A stretch of 64,000 nt of DNA from Streptomyces sp. AM 4-1-1 (GCF_029167625.1 NZ_CP119145.1:6820001-6884000), one strand, 5' to 3'. Numbered from the stretch's first letter, positions 25,572 to 34,161 are shown. The notes: generated from the sequence alone by a model not told the origin. Translations and numbers: made by a program.

Positions 25572-27287
25572 ATGTCCGAAAGAGCGGATCTGATCCTGAC
25601 CGGTGGCGACGTCCTGACCGTCGACGACACCTTCTCCGTCGCGCGCGCGGTGGCCGTGAAACGCGACCGGATCGTCGCCGTCGGGAGCGACAGCGAGATC
25701 CGGGCCCTCGCGGGGCCGCACACCAAGGTGGTCGATCTGGCCGGCCGCACCGTGCTCCCGGGGATCAACGACTCCCATCTGCACGCCGCCGCCTGGCAGT
25801 TGTCCCGGCCGCCGTTCGCGCTGAACGTCGGGCACCCGGCCGTGCGCTCGATCGCCGATGTCGTCGAGTCGGTGCGCCGGAGAGCGGCCGACACCCCGTC
25901 AGGGGACTGGATCACCGGCCTCGGCTGGGACATCGGATACCTCGCCGAATGCCTGGCCGACCGGGACCGCCGCCCACACCGCCACGACCTGGACGCAGTC
26001 TCCCCCCACCACCCGGTCTGTCTCACCGACTTCTCCGGACACATGGTCTGGGTGAACTCCAAGGCCCTCGAACTCGCCGGGATCGCCCGTGGCTCCGTAC
26101 CGCCGTCCGGTGGTGTGATCGAGACGGACGCCGAGGGGGAGCCCACCGGCATCCTGAAGGAGACGGCGCAGGCGGCCGTGCAGCGGCTGATCCCGCTCGC
26201 GACCGTGGCCCAGCGCAAGAGCGCGATCCGCGCGGCGGTGGCGGCGCTGCACGCCGAGGGCATCACCAGCTACACCGAGCCGGGGCTCGGACCTGGCGGT
26301 GTGCAGATCCTCGGTGGCGGTCTGAGCACCGCGACCCTGGACGCGTACGTCGAACTCGCCCGCGCGGGCGAGCTGGCGTCGCGGGTGAGGGTGCTGCTGC
26401 TGCCCGCGCCGATGGACGGCTCGGCCGCCGAGGTGACGGCCGGGCTGACCGGGCTCGCCGTGCCCGACGACGTGGACGCCGACCGACTGGCGGTCATCGG
26501 CGTCAAGCTGTTCGCCGACGGTGTCCCGCCGAACGGCACCGCCTGGATGCACGACCCCTATGTGGACGGCGGTCACGGCGCGCTCTGTGTGCACGGCGCG
26601 GACGCGGCCCTGCAACAGGCCGAACTCACCGAGATGGTCCGGGTCGCGCACGCGGCCGGGCACCAACTGGGCGTCCACGTCACCGGCGACCGGGCCATCG
26701 ACGCCGTGGTGGACGCCTTCGTCGCCGCCGACGAGGCGCATCCGCGTCCCGACGCCCGGCACTACGTCATCCACGGAGACTTCATATCCGAACGGAGCCT
26801 GGCGAAGCTGGCCGCGCACGGCTACTCCGTCAACATGAACCCGGCGATCAAGTGGACCATCGCCGATCTGATGGACGAGGTCGTCGGCAAGGAACGGTCC
26901 GACTACCAGTGGCCGGCGCGCTCCGCGGCGGACGCCGGGGTCGCCCTCTGCGCCAGCTCCGACGCCCCCATCACCGAGCCCAACTGGCGTCAGGGCGTCA
27001 CCGCGATGCTGCTGCGCGAGTCCAAGGCCACGGGGCGGGCGAGCGGCCCCGAACAGCGCGTCACACTGGAGGTCGCCCTGCGCGCCTACACGGTCAACGC
27101 CGCCCGGCAGGACTTCGCCGAGTCCTGGAAGGGGACCGTCGAACCGGGCAAGGTCGCCGACCTGTGCGTCCTCGGCGGTGACCTGCGCGCGGCCGATCCG
27201 CACGACATCCCGGACATCCCGATCGACCTGACCGTGTTCAACGGCGAGATCGTCTTCGAACGCGGCCAGGAGGCGCCTGCCGGGTGA
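25572..27287 (+). CDS. YtcJ-type metal amidohydrolase, full length
   Basis: A 571-residue amidohydrolase-3 family enzyme. NDSHLH, GILKE, GVHVTGD, YVIHGD and SSDAP give the expected metal-site set. YtcJ-type enzymes hydrolyse N-substituted formamides and other amides. It shares long identical blocks with the shortened paralogue at 12371-13792 (for example ITSYTEPGLGP and SWKGTVEPGKVADLC in the two forms). GGAGA precedes ATG 25572. It closes the catabolic island; a hairpin follows. Confidence 0.87.
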   Translation: MSERADLILTGGDVLTVDDTFSVARAVAVKRDRIVAVGSDSEIRALAGPHTKVVDLAGRTVLPGINDSHLHAAAWQLSRPPFALNVGHPAVRSIADVVESVRRRAADTPSGDWITGLGWDIGYLAECLADRDRRPHRHDLDAVSPHHPVCLTDFSGHMVWVNSKALELAGIARGSVPPSGGVIETDAEGEPTGILKETAQAAVQRLIPLATVAQRKSAIRAAVAALHAEGITSYTEPGLGPGGVQILGGGLSTATLDAYVELARAGELASRVRVLLLPAPMDGSAAEVTAGLTGLAVPDDVDADRLAVIGVKLFADGVPPNGTAWMHDPYVDGGHGALCVHGADAALQQAELTEMVRVAHAAGHQLGVHVTGDRAIDAVVDAFVAADEAHPRPDARHYVIHGDFISERSLAKLAAHGYSVNMNPAIKWTIADLMDEVVGKERSDYQWPARSAADAGVALCASSDAPITEPNWRQGVTAMLLRESKATGRASGPEQRVTLEVALRAYTVNAARQDFAESWKGTVEPGKVADLCVLGGDLRAADPHDIPDIPIDLTVFNGEIVFERGQEAPAG

Positions 27288-27297
27288 CCCGGACGCC

Positions 27298-27329
27298 GGC
27301 GGCCGGACCGCCGCCGGCGGCCGGCCGCC
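27298..27329. terminator. Hairpin between convergent genes
   Basis: GGCGGCCGG (27298-27306) pairs with CCGGCCGCC (27321-27329); the loop can itself pair. It lies between the amidohydrolase gene and the convergent sigma-CAP gene. Confidence 0.5.
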
Positions 27330-27394
27330 GCCCAACCGGTCGTGGACGCCAGGCACTCCGGATCGGTGACCGGGGGATCACCGGACTGGACGGC

Positions 27395-28996
27395 TCATTG
27401 CGCGGCGCCGAAGTTCTGCGTCCACACCGGTCCGTCCCCACCGTCCTGGACACCCACACCGATCTCCTTGAACGAGCAGTTCAGGATGTTCGCCCGGTGT
27501 CCCGGACTGTTCATCCACGCGCTCATCACGTCGGCGGGCGTGCGCTGTCCCTTCGCGATGTTCTCGCCGTACGTGCTCCACCGGTATCCGGCCGCCGTGA
27601 TGCGGTCACCCGGGTCCGTGCCGTCCGGCGAGGTGTGCGAGAAGTAGTTCCGCGCCACCATGTCGGCGGAGTGACGCTGGGCCGCGGTGTCCAGCAGGGC
27701 GTTGCCGCGCACCGGTCCGCATCCCGACTTGGCGCGTTCGGCGTTGACCAGACCGGTGACCTGCTGGATGCGTGATCCCGACGCGGGGGACGCGGGCGCC
27801 GCCGGCGGCGCGGGCCTGTGTTCCGGCGCGGCGGAGGTGGGCGACCGTTCGGGCCGTGCGGTGGGGACGACGCTCTCCGTGGCCTTCGGGGTGGGGGTGG
27901 GGGGCGCGTTCCTCGTGGGGGAGGGCGAGGCGGAGGCCGTGGAGGGGGAGGGCTTCGGGGCGGGGGTGACAGAGGTGACGGAGGGCGCCGTCCCGGCAAC
28001 GGGCGCGTCCGCCGTCACGACCGTCTCCCCGCGGCTCTCGTCGTCCGCGTACAGGCGTACCGCCGCCCCTCCCGCACCCAGAACGGCCACGGCGGTCGCC
28101 GCGGCCACAGCCGTGTTGCGGCGGCGGCGACGCGTCTCTCCCCGCCTCCGCTCGGCCCGTCCCGCTCCCCCCGGGGGAGTGGGGGCGGCCTCCGCCGCGG
28201 TGCTGAGGAACTGGGGCGCACGGCCCGGGAAGGCCATCGCCAGGGGAACCAGGGCCAGCCCCACCAGCAGCCCCTCTGCCGGGACGAGCCCGGAACCGTG
28301 CCCCGAACAGACGGTGCAGCCACGGGCGTGCCGCGCGATCCGCTTGCGCCACAGGGCCGAGGGCGCCCCGTCCCACTTGGCGGTCATGTCCTCCAGCAGG
28401 ACACAGCGCGGCTGCGCGGCCAGCGCGCTCACCACCACCCTGGCGGTGTCCAACCGGTCCTTCATCCGCTGCACGCGTACGGCGGTGTGCTCCGGGGAGA
28501 GTTCCAGCGCCGCCGCCACCTCCGCCCGGGACAGCTGCCCCGCGGTCTCCAGCCACCACAGCGAGAGCAGCTCCTGATCGTCCTCGTCCAGCCAACGGGT
28601 CGCTTCGGCGACCTGGCGCCGCTGCCCGGTCAGGCCGAGCCGCAGAATCGTGAGATCGACGAAGTCCGCTCCGGGGTCGACGGCGTCGTGGGAGTCGTCC
28701 AGGCCCTCGACGGGTACCGCGTCGGTCCGCCGCTCGCGCCAGTGTCCGCGTATCTCGTTCATCGTGATCGCCACGAGCCATGAGCGGAAACGTTCCGGCT
28801 CGCGCAGTTCGGGCAGGGCGCGCAGCATACGGAAGACGCTCTCCTGCACGACGTCGTCCACATCGGGGTGACCGTTCAGCGCGCGCCCGACGATGTTGTA
28901 CAGCAGCGGCAGATAGGACGCGACGAGTCGGTCCTTGGCGCTCCGGTCTCCGGCCTGCGCCGCGGATATCAACGCCGTCTCGTGGTCCTCGCCCAT
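27395..28996 (-). CDS. ECF sigma factor fused to a membrane-anchored CAP/SCP domain
   Basis: A 533-residue mosaic. Sigma region 2 spans about residues 22-90 (DVDDVVQESVFRML, FRSWLVAITMNEIRGHWRE) and region 4 about 135-190. A zinc-finger-like HARGCTVC follows (H223, C227, C230), then a hydrophobic stretch, an Arg-rich patch, a membrane segment (296-313), a long Pro/Ser/Thr linker and a CAP domain (about 412-533) with HSADMVARNYFSHTSPDG and YGENIAKG. The sigma part would face the cytoplasm and the CAP domain the outside, so it could link an external signal or cleavage to transcription. ATG 28996 is preferred over GTG 29038. Confidence 0.87.
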   Translation of the reverse strand: MGEDHETALISAAQAGDRSAKDRLVASYLPLLYNIVGRALNGHPDVDDVVQESVFRMLRALPELREPERFRSWLVAITMNEIRGHWRERRTDAVPVEGLDDSHDAVDPGADFVDLTILRLGLTGQRRQVAEATRWLDEDDQELLSLWWLETAGQLSRAEVAAALELSPEHTAVRVQRMKDRLDTARVVVSALAAQPRCVLLEDMTAKWDGAPSALWRKRIARHARGCTVCSGHGSGLVPAEGLLVGLALVPLAMAFPGRAPQFLSTAAEAAPTPPGGAGRAERRRGETRRRRRNTAVAAATAVAVLGAGGAAVRLYADDESRGETVVTADAPVAGTAPSVTSVTPAPKPSPSTASASPSPTRNAPPTPTPKATESVVPTARPERSPTSAAPEHRPAPPAAPASPASGSRIQQVTGLVNAERAKSGCGPVRGNALLDTAAQRHSADMVARNYFSHTSPDGTDPGDRITAAGYRWSTYGENIAKGQRTPADVMSAWMNSPGHRANILNCSFKEIGVGVQDGGDGPVWTQNFGAAQ

Positions 28997-29563
28997 GCCG
29001 CACTCACTCTTCCGGAGTCCTGTTCTGTCACTTCGCACACCTGGGAGACGGGCTGCGGCCCGGACGATAACAAAAAATGGCCGACGAGCCGCAAAAGAAC
29101 GCGGAGACCGGACCGGCGGGCCGTGCCCCGCCCCTGCATCTCCCGCCCCCGCCCCGCTCCGGCGACGCGGCTCACTGCGCCGCTCCGGGCCGGGGCAGTC
29201 AGCCGAAGCGACGGAAGAGTTCCTGGAGGTAGTCCTCCAGCCTGCTGGTGAGAAGAGCCGGAGTCAGGTCGTCGCGTCCCAGCTCCCGCCAGGGCGCACA
29301 GGCTGTCGTTCACCCTGAGCTCGGTCATGGTCATGGGCATGGGTTCACGAACCGGCGCTGCCCGGAGTGCTGTGCCGAGGGGCAGAGCCGCACACCCCAC
29401 GGCGTCGGACCGCCGGACCGCCCGGCCGGGCCCTGGCGGCGGGCCGGTGTCGGTCCCGGCGACCGGTGTGGCGACCGTCACTCCGACTTCCTCGGGGGCG
29501 GTGTCGTCCGAACGCGGGGTGCCGGGCGTATGTCTGATGAGACCGAAGAGATCCAGGAGCTGA
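28997..29563. other. Intergenic region, 567 bases, between two divergent sigma-factor genes
   Basis: It carries an A+T-rich patch (around 29068-29082) likely to be part of the promoter of the sigma-CAP gene. Apart from the doubtful remnant at 29199-29334 I see no supported gene. Confidence 0.6.
29199..29334 (-). pseudogene. Possible frameshifted small ORF
   Basis: In one frame MTMTELRVNDSL begins at 29334. In the next frame an unusually protein-like tail (APWRELGRDDLTP, then LEDYLQELFRRFG) runs to a stop at 29199. A one-base change would join them into about 45 residues. There is no clear ribosome site and I recognise no family, so this is only a candidate remnant. Confidence 0.22.
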
Positions 29564-30067
29564 TTGTTGACCGTCGAGGAGTTCGAAGAGTTCTACGCGC
29601 GGACGGTCGCCCGGCTCACAGGGCAGTTGTTCGTGATGCTCGGCGATCAGCACGAGGCGCAGGACGTGGTGCAGGAGGCGTTCGTCAAGGGCTGGAGCCG
29701 ACGGCGTCAGCTCGACCGTGACGGACAGCCGGAGGCGTGGATTCGTACGGTCGCCTGGCGGCTGGCCGTGAGCCGGTGGCGTGGGCGCCGTCGCGCGGCG
29801 GATGCCTGGCAGCGCAGCGGCGCCGCGCCCCATGTGGAGCCGCCGGGTCCCGAAACTGTGGCCCTCGTGGAAGTGCTGCGGGAGCTGCCGCCCAAACAGC
29901 GCCGCACGCTGACCCTGCACTACGTGTGCGATCTGACCGTCGAACAGATCGCCTCGGAGACCGGCATCGCGGCCAGCACCGTCAAGACGCATCTGGGCCG
30001 GGGCCGGGCCACGCTCGCACGTCGTCTGCACGATCCGCGTATTGAGGAGGAGGTCCCCGGTGCCTGA
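29564..30067 (+). CDS. ECF sigma factor (SigE-like family)
   Basis: A 167-residue two-domain sigma factor. Region 2 has FEEFYARTVARLTGQL, DQHEAQDVVQEAFVKGW and EAWIRTVAWRLAVSRWR; region 4 has LPPKQRRTLTLHYVCDLTVE and GIAASTVKTHLGRGRATL. The frame has a stop just upstream and no early ATG, so it must start at a TTG, either 29564 or 29567. AGGAG lies 4 or 7 bases before these, which favours 29567. TTG starts limit expression. It overlaps the membrane protein gene that follows by 8 bases, suggesting a sigma/anti-sigma pair. Confidence 0.85.
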   Translation: MLTVEEFEEFYARTVARLTGQLFVMLGDQHEAQDVVQEAFVKGWSRRRQLDRDGQPEAWIRTVAWRLAVSRWRGRRRAADAWQRSGAAPHVEPPGPETVALVEVLRELPPKQRRTLTLHYVCDLTVEQIASETGIAASTVKTHLGRGRATLARRLHDPRIEEEVPGA

Positions 30068-30566
30068 AGCCCACGACCCGCTGCGGGCGCTGTTCCAGGA
30101 AGCCGCCGCCACCGGCCAGTCCCGCGCCCGTTCCGCGCCGCTCCCGCTCATCACCGGGCGCGGCGAAAGGCTGCGCAGGCGCAGGGCCGTCGCCCTGGCC
30201 GTCGGAGCCTGCGTGGTCCTCTCCGGTGCGGGAACGGCCGTGGCCGTGTTCCTGCCCGCCGGTCCGGGCGTCACCGTCCCGGCCACCACCCCGACGCCTC
30301 CCCGGCCTTCACCCGTACCGTCCCCGCCCCGGACCGGCTCGTCACCGACCGACAGCGTTTCCCCCTCCGAACTGTCGTCCCCCGGCGTCGGCTCACCGCC
30401 GACCGTCGCCGATTCCCCCAGCTCCCCTTCCTCTCGGACGAGTTCACCGTCGACGAGTTCACCGCCGACCGGCCTTCCGTCGACGGGCCATCCCTTCCCG
30501 GGCCGGACCACGTCGGAAGGGCCGGAAACCCCCACCCGGGACCGGAGCACCGAACCGCCTCGCTGA
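30060..30566 (+). CDS. Single-pass membrane protein, putative anti-sigma factor
   Basis: A 168-residue protein with a short cytoplasmic N-terminus (HDPLRALFQEAAATGQ), one membrane segment (about 45-62, AVALAVGACVVLSGAGTAVAV) and a long external tail made almost only of Pro, Ser and Thr. GTG 30060 has a strong AGGAGG site and lies inside the sigma gene. Overlap with an ECF sigma gene and this topology suggest an anti-sigma factor, though no zinc-binding motif is present. The tail may span or bind the cell wall. Confidence 0.65.
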   Translation: MPEAHDPLRALFQEAAATGQSRARSAPLPLITGRGERLRRRRAVALAVGACVVLSGAGTAVAVFLPAGPGVTVPATTPTPPRPSPVPSPPRTGSSPTDSVSPSELSSPGVGSPPTVADSPSSPSSRTSSPSTSSPPTGLPSTGHPFPGRTTSEGPETPTRDRSTEPPR

Positions 30567-30646
30567 TCCGTCCCCCTCCCGTCCCGTGAAGGCATGCGCC
30601 CCACGGGCCTGTTCGGCATGCGCGGAAGCGCTCCAGAAAGACCGAA

Positions 30647-31903
30647 ATGAGCCTTTCCTCTCCTCCTCGGCGTCCTGAGCGCCCATCGGTCCGAACGGGG
30701 ACGGCACCCGGGCCGTCCCGCGACCGCACCCGTCCGACGCGTTCGCGTCCGGCCGTACCGGACAGGTTTCCTGCGCGTCCCGGCCCGGCCGACCGCCAGG
30801 TGCTGTGGCTGTATCTGCTGACCCGGGTCGGTATCTGGATCACGGCCTACTGCACCTGCCGGCTGTTTCCCGGCGACCGCAGATCCCGTTACGCCGCCTC
30901 GTTCCTCTCGCCGTGGCAGCAGTGGGACTGGTGGCATTACCTGCACATAGCCCAGGACGGGTACTTCCCGGAGCCGACCGGCGGGGGAGCGGCGGCCGAC
31001 GGGGACAACAGAGAGGCGTTCTTTCCCGGCTTTCCCCTCGCGCTGCGAGCCGTCCACACCTTTGTCCCCGACTGGTCCGCCGCGGGAGCGCTGATCTCCT
31101 TCGTCGCCGGAGGCGTCGCCGTGCTGGCCCTGGCCCGGATCGCCCGGCTGTATCTGCCGGACGAGGCGGGGCAGCGCGCGGTTCTGTTCTTCCTGTTCTC
31201 CCCGTGCGCGGTCTTCCTGGCCGCCGGCTACACGGAAGCGCTCTTCCTCTCGCTGGCCCTGCCCGCCTGGCTGGCCGCCCAGCGCCTCAACTGGCCGCTC
31301 GCGGCCGTCCTGGCATGCCTGGCCACCACCGTCCGCGTCAGCGGCCTCTTCCTCTCCGCGGCCCTCGCGGTCCACTTCCTCACCACCGCCCGCTCCTCCG
31401 GCCGTTGGCGCGCCCTTCCCTGGCTGGCCCTGCCCGCTCTTCCGCCGCTTCTCCACAGCTGGTACCTGCACGCGCACACCGGCGACTGGATGGCCTGGAA
31501 ACACGCGGAGGAACGCGGCTGGTACCGCGACTTCCACGCCCCCTGGGAAGCGTGGCGGAACACCTGGCACGCCGCCTTCGGCCACTCCCAGGCCACCGGG
31601 TACGCCGTCATGGACCAGGCCGAACTCCTCACCATGCTGGTCGGCGTCGCCCTCTGCGCCCTGCTGATCCGGCGGCGACGCTGGGCCGAAGCCGTGTACA
31701 TCGGCCTCAACCTGTGGGCGCTGGGCACCTCTTACTGGTACACCTCCCTGCCCCGCGCGACGCTCCTGTGGTGGCCGCTGTGGACCGGCCTGGCCGCGTG
31801 GAGCCTGCGGCGCCCCCTCGTCAGGACCGCCTACCTCGCCATCGTGGCCCCTCTGATGACCGTCTTCGCCGTCACCTTCCTCTCCGGACGGTGGGCCGGC
31901 TGA
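30647..31903 (+). CDS. PIG-V-like membrane mannosyltransferase
   Basis: A 418-residue protein with a basic, Pro/Arg-rich N-terminal tail and about nine membrane segments. The first outer loop carries WDWWHYLHIAQDGY, the typical acidic catalytic loop of GT-C glycosyltransferases of the PIG-V/mannosyltransferase family, followed by AFFPGFPL. It would transfer a sugar from a polyprenyl-phosphate donor on the outer membrane face. A Ser/Thr-rich extracellular protein is encoded immediately upstream and is a plausible O-glycosylation target. Confidence 0.82.
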   Translation: MSLSSPPRRPERPSVRTGTAPGPSRDRTRPTRSRPAVPDRFPARPGPADRQVLWLYLLTRVGIWITAYCTCRLFPGDRRSRYAASFLSPWQQWDWWHYLHIAQDGYFPEPTGGGAAADGDNREAFFPGFPLALRAVHTFVPDWSAAGALISFVAGGVAVLALARIARLYLPDEAGQRAVLFFLFSPCAVFLAAGYTEALFLSLALPAWLAAQRLNWPLAAVLACLATTVRVSGLFLSAALAVHFLTTARSSGRWRALPWLALPALPPLLHSWYLHAHTGDWMAWKHAEERGWYRDFHAPWEAWRNTWHAAFGHSQATGYAVMDQAELLTMLVGVALCALLIRRRRWAEAVYIGLNLWALGTSYWYTSLPRATLLWWPLWTGLAAWSLRRPLVRTAYLAIVAPLMTVFAVTFLSGRWAG

Positions 31904-32142
31904 CCGCACCCGGGAATCGCTGTCCGGGGCAGCCTCCGCCGCAGGGCGGCATCCCCGCCGACTGGTCGCTCAGGGCTCGGCGGGACCGGTTCCTCCGGCG
32001 CCGGAGGACGGGGCGCGGACGCTGCGGAGCGCGCCCGGGACTCCGCAGCAGGTGTGAACACCGCGAACACCGCGGACGCCATCGCCGCGCTCCCCGCCGG
32101 CACCCCCGACGCGTGCTAGGGGAACCGCGTCCGGCGGACGAT

Positions 32143-32598
32143 TCACCGCTCGGGCGGGGGCGCGAGCAGCATCGGCCAGTCGGCATCGTCGGTGAGCACG
32201 TCGTCGAGCGTACGGTCGGGACGCGCGGTGAAGACCACGGTCCCCGGCGCCGCCCGCGCGTACGTCCCCGGGTCGACCGGGCCCTTCACGCGCAGCACCG
32301 ACGCGGCCTCCCGGTCGACCGCCGAGTGCCCGGGGAACGCCGAGACGTCCACGCCGATCCGCTCCAGCGCGTACGGGTGCACGACGACGTCGACCACCAG
32401 GCGGTCGGCGTCGAGCGTGTGCTCGGCCCAGCCGTCGGTCCGCGCCAGGAACAGGACGCCGTCGCCCTCGTAGCAGTGACCGCCGAGCCGGGCGACGGCC
32501 CGCTCGCCCGGCGGTCCGTCGGGATCGACGAGAAGCACCACGACCGGTACGTCGGGCTCGTCGGGGTTGACGCCTGGGCGGACGCTGATCCGGGCCAT
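32143..32598 (-). CDS. Conserved protein of unknown function (151 residues)
   Basis: A GGAGG site 7 bases before ATG 32598 and good codon bias support a real gene. The sequence reads as alternating beta-strands (VPVVVLLVDPDG, GDGVLFLARTDGWAEHTL, RLVVDVVVHPY), with no signal peptide, membrane segment or recognised motif. It has no operon partner on its strand. I do not recognise the family. Confidence 0.6.
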   Translation of the reverse strand: MARISVRPGVNPDEPDVPVVVLLVDPDGPPGERAVARLGGHCYEGDGVLFLARTDGWAEHTLDADRLVVDVVVHPYALERIGVDVSAFPGHSAVDREAASVLRVKGPVDPGTYARAAPGTVVFTARPDRTLDDVLTDDADWPMLLAPPPER

Positions 32599-33077
32599 GG
32601 GTGGCCTCCGGTGAGGGGTGGGGGCGAGGTGGCGCCGGCACAACGAGGTGACCGCGACCGACGCCCGCCGATGTACGGACAGCGTAGGGCGGGCCGGTGC
32701 CGGCGACCGTCCTGCCCCCGGAAAGCGGGCCGTACCGGAGCCGGCCGGCGGGGGAGACCTGATGGTGCTCGGCCTGCCTCCCGGTCCGCCACCCGGCGAC
32801 CCCCGTTCCGGCGGGCACGTACAGGCCTGGGGCCTTTCGTTCGGATCAGGCCGGGCTCTCGCGGGCTCCGGCACCGCATCTCGCGGCGGTGTCGTCGGCC
32901 GGCATGGCTTCGCACCGCCATGACTCCCTCCGCCGCCTCGCGACGCACGGCGAGCCCGCTCCCTCCTCCTCCGGCCTGATCCCGGCGAAAGGCCCCAGCT
33001 CCGCCCTCGGCTTCGTGGTCGTCGGGGGCGTTCCCGCCCTCCGGCGGCCTCGACCGGAGAAGGCGCGAAGAGCACCC
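32599..33077. other. Intergenic region upstream of the yhf-type operon
   Basis: About 480 bases between divergent genes. Open frames here lack ribosome sites and protein-like sequence; I see no gene. Confidence 0.6.
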
Positions 33078-33112
33078 TTGTCAATATCCAGAATCCTGCT
33101 TATTGTTTGATT
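33078..33112 (+). promoter_or_regulatory. Promoter of the YhfZ-type regulator, probably leaderless
   Basis: A -35-like TTGTCA (33078-33083) and a -10-like TATTGT (33101-33106) are separated by 17 bases, and the GTG start follows the -10 by 7 bases with no ribosome site. This is the layout of a leaderless transcript. CAGAATCCTG-TTA-TGTTTGATT (33089-33112) recurs before the next gene, so the regulator or a partner may bind over the -10. Confidence 0.55.
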
Positions 33113-33113
33113 C

Positions 33114-34052
33114 GTGAACGCTTTCGATGATCGTTTACTCACTCGAAACGGCCTCGCCGCCCGGCAGCTCGCCGTCCTGCTGCTCAACCACGAGCCGGAC
33201 ACCCGCCTGCCCCGCGTCCGCGACTTCGCCGAGGAGCTGGGCTGCGGAAACGGCACGGTCCAGGCGGCGCTGCAACTCCTGGAGGAGGCCGGTGCGATCG
33301 GGACCACCGCGCGCGGTCATCTCGGCACCTTCCTCGTCCACTCGGACCGCGCCGTGCTCTGGCGGGTCGCCGGACTCGGCACGCTGCTCGCGGCGATGCC
33401 CCTTCCCTACTCGCGGAGGTACGAGGGACTGGCGACCGGACTGCGCAACGCCTTCGAGGAGGCGGGCGCCCCGTTCGCCATCACCTTCATGCGTGGCGCC
33501 GGGACCCGTACCGACGCTCTGCTCGAAGGCAAGGTCGATCTCGTCGTCCTGTCCCGCTTCGCCGCCGACCGGCTGATCGCCGAACACCCCGTGGAGCTCG
33601 TCGCCGAGCTCGGCCCCGCCACCTACGTCGGGGCCCACGGCCTGCTGCTGCGACGCGGCGCCGACGTCGATTCCCCCGGTCTGCGGGTGGCGATCGACCA
33701 CGCGTCCGAGGACCAGCGGATGCTGGTCGAGCGGGCCTTCGCGGGGCGCGAGGACATCGAGTGGCTGGAGGCGTCCTACATGCAACTGCGTGATCTCTTC
33801 GCCCGTGACGAGGTCGACGCGACCGTCTGGAACCTGGACGAGGTCCAGGACCGGATAGGTTTCGCCGTCGACGTACTTCCGCTCGGTGACGAGGTCACCC
33901 GGGAGCTCGCCCTGCGCAACTCCAGTGCGGCGATCATCGGCAGGACCGACGGCGCGAAGGCCCTCGCGGCGGTGCGGGACTCGCTCGACCTCTCCCTCAT
34001 CACCTCGGCGCAGAGCGAGGTGCTGCGCGGGGAGCGCGTCCCCTCGTACTGA
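33114..34052 (+). CDS. yhfZ: YhfZ-type transcriptional regulator
   Basis: A 312-residue protein: an N-terminal GntR-like winged helix (RVRDFAEELGCGNGTVQAAL, then LLEEAGAI) followed by a substrate-binding-protein-like sensor domain (about 85-312). This is the architecture of YhfZ, regulator of the enterobacterial yhf operon, and it heads the same gene set here. The start is GTG 33114, apparently leaderless. Codon 8 is TTA (33135-33137), so translation should depend on the bldA tRNA. It probably controls the operon through the motif at 33089 and 34126; the ligand is unknown. Confidence 0.8.
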   Translation: MNAFDDRLLTRNGLAARQLAVLLLNHEPDTRLPRVRDFAEELGCGNGTVQAALQLLEEAGAIGTTARGHLGTFLVHSDRAVLWRVAGLGTLLAAMPLPYSRRYEGLATGLRNAFEEAGAPFAITFMRGAGTRTDALLEGKVDLVVLSRFAADRLIAEHPVELVAELGPATYVGAHGLLLRRGADVDSPGLRVAIDHASEDQRMLVERAFAGREDIEWLEASYMQLRDLFARDEVDATVWNLDEVQDRIGFAVDVLPLGDEVTRELALRNSSAAIIGRTDGAKALAAVRDSLDLSLITSAQSEVLRGERVPSY

Positions 34053-34125
34053 CCCCGGGGCCGCGGCCCGTACGGACCGGTGACCGACGTCTCTCCTCTT
34101 CGGCCCGTTCCACGACCTGAAAATA

Positions 34126-34148
34126 CAAAATCCTGGTTACTGTTGATT
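34126..34148 (+). promoter_or_regulatory. Second copy of the yhf promoter motif
   Basis: CAAAATCCTGGTTACTGTTGATT matches the element before yhfZ at most positions, with TACTGT aligned to the -10-like TATTGT. It lies 13 bases before the yhfY start, so yhfY-yhfW can be transcribed and regulated separately from yhfZ. Confidence 0.55.
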
Positions 34149-34161
34149 TTAGGAGGAACAG

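Noticed and set aside
30805..32979. A 724-codon open frame on the plus strand
   Set aside because: It overlaps the mannosyltransferase in another frame and crosses the gene at 32143-32598; Arg/Pro-rich with no motif.
32889..33110. A 73-codon frame just before yhfZ
   Set aside because: No ribosome site, and it overlaps the promoter of yhfZ; composition is like non-coding DNA.
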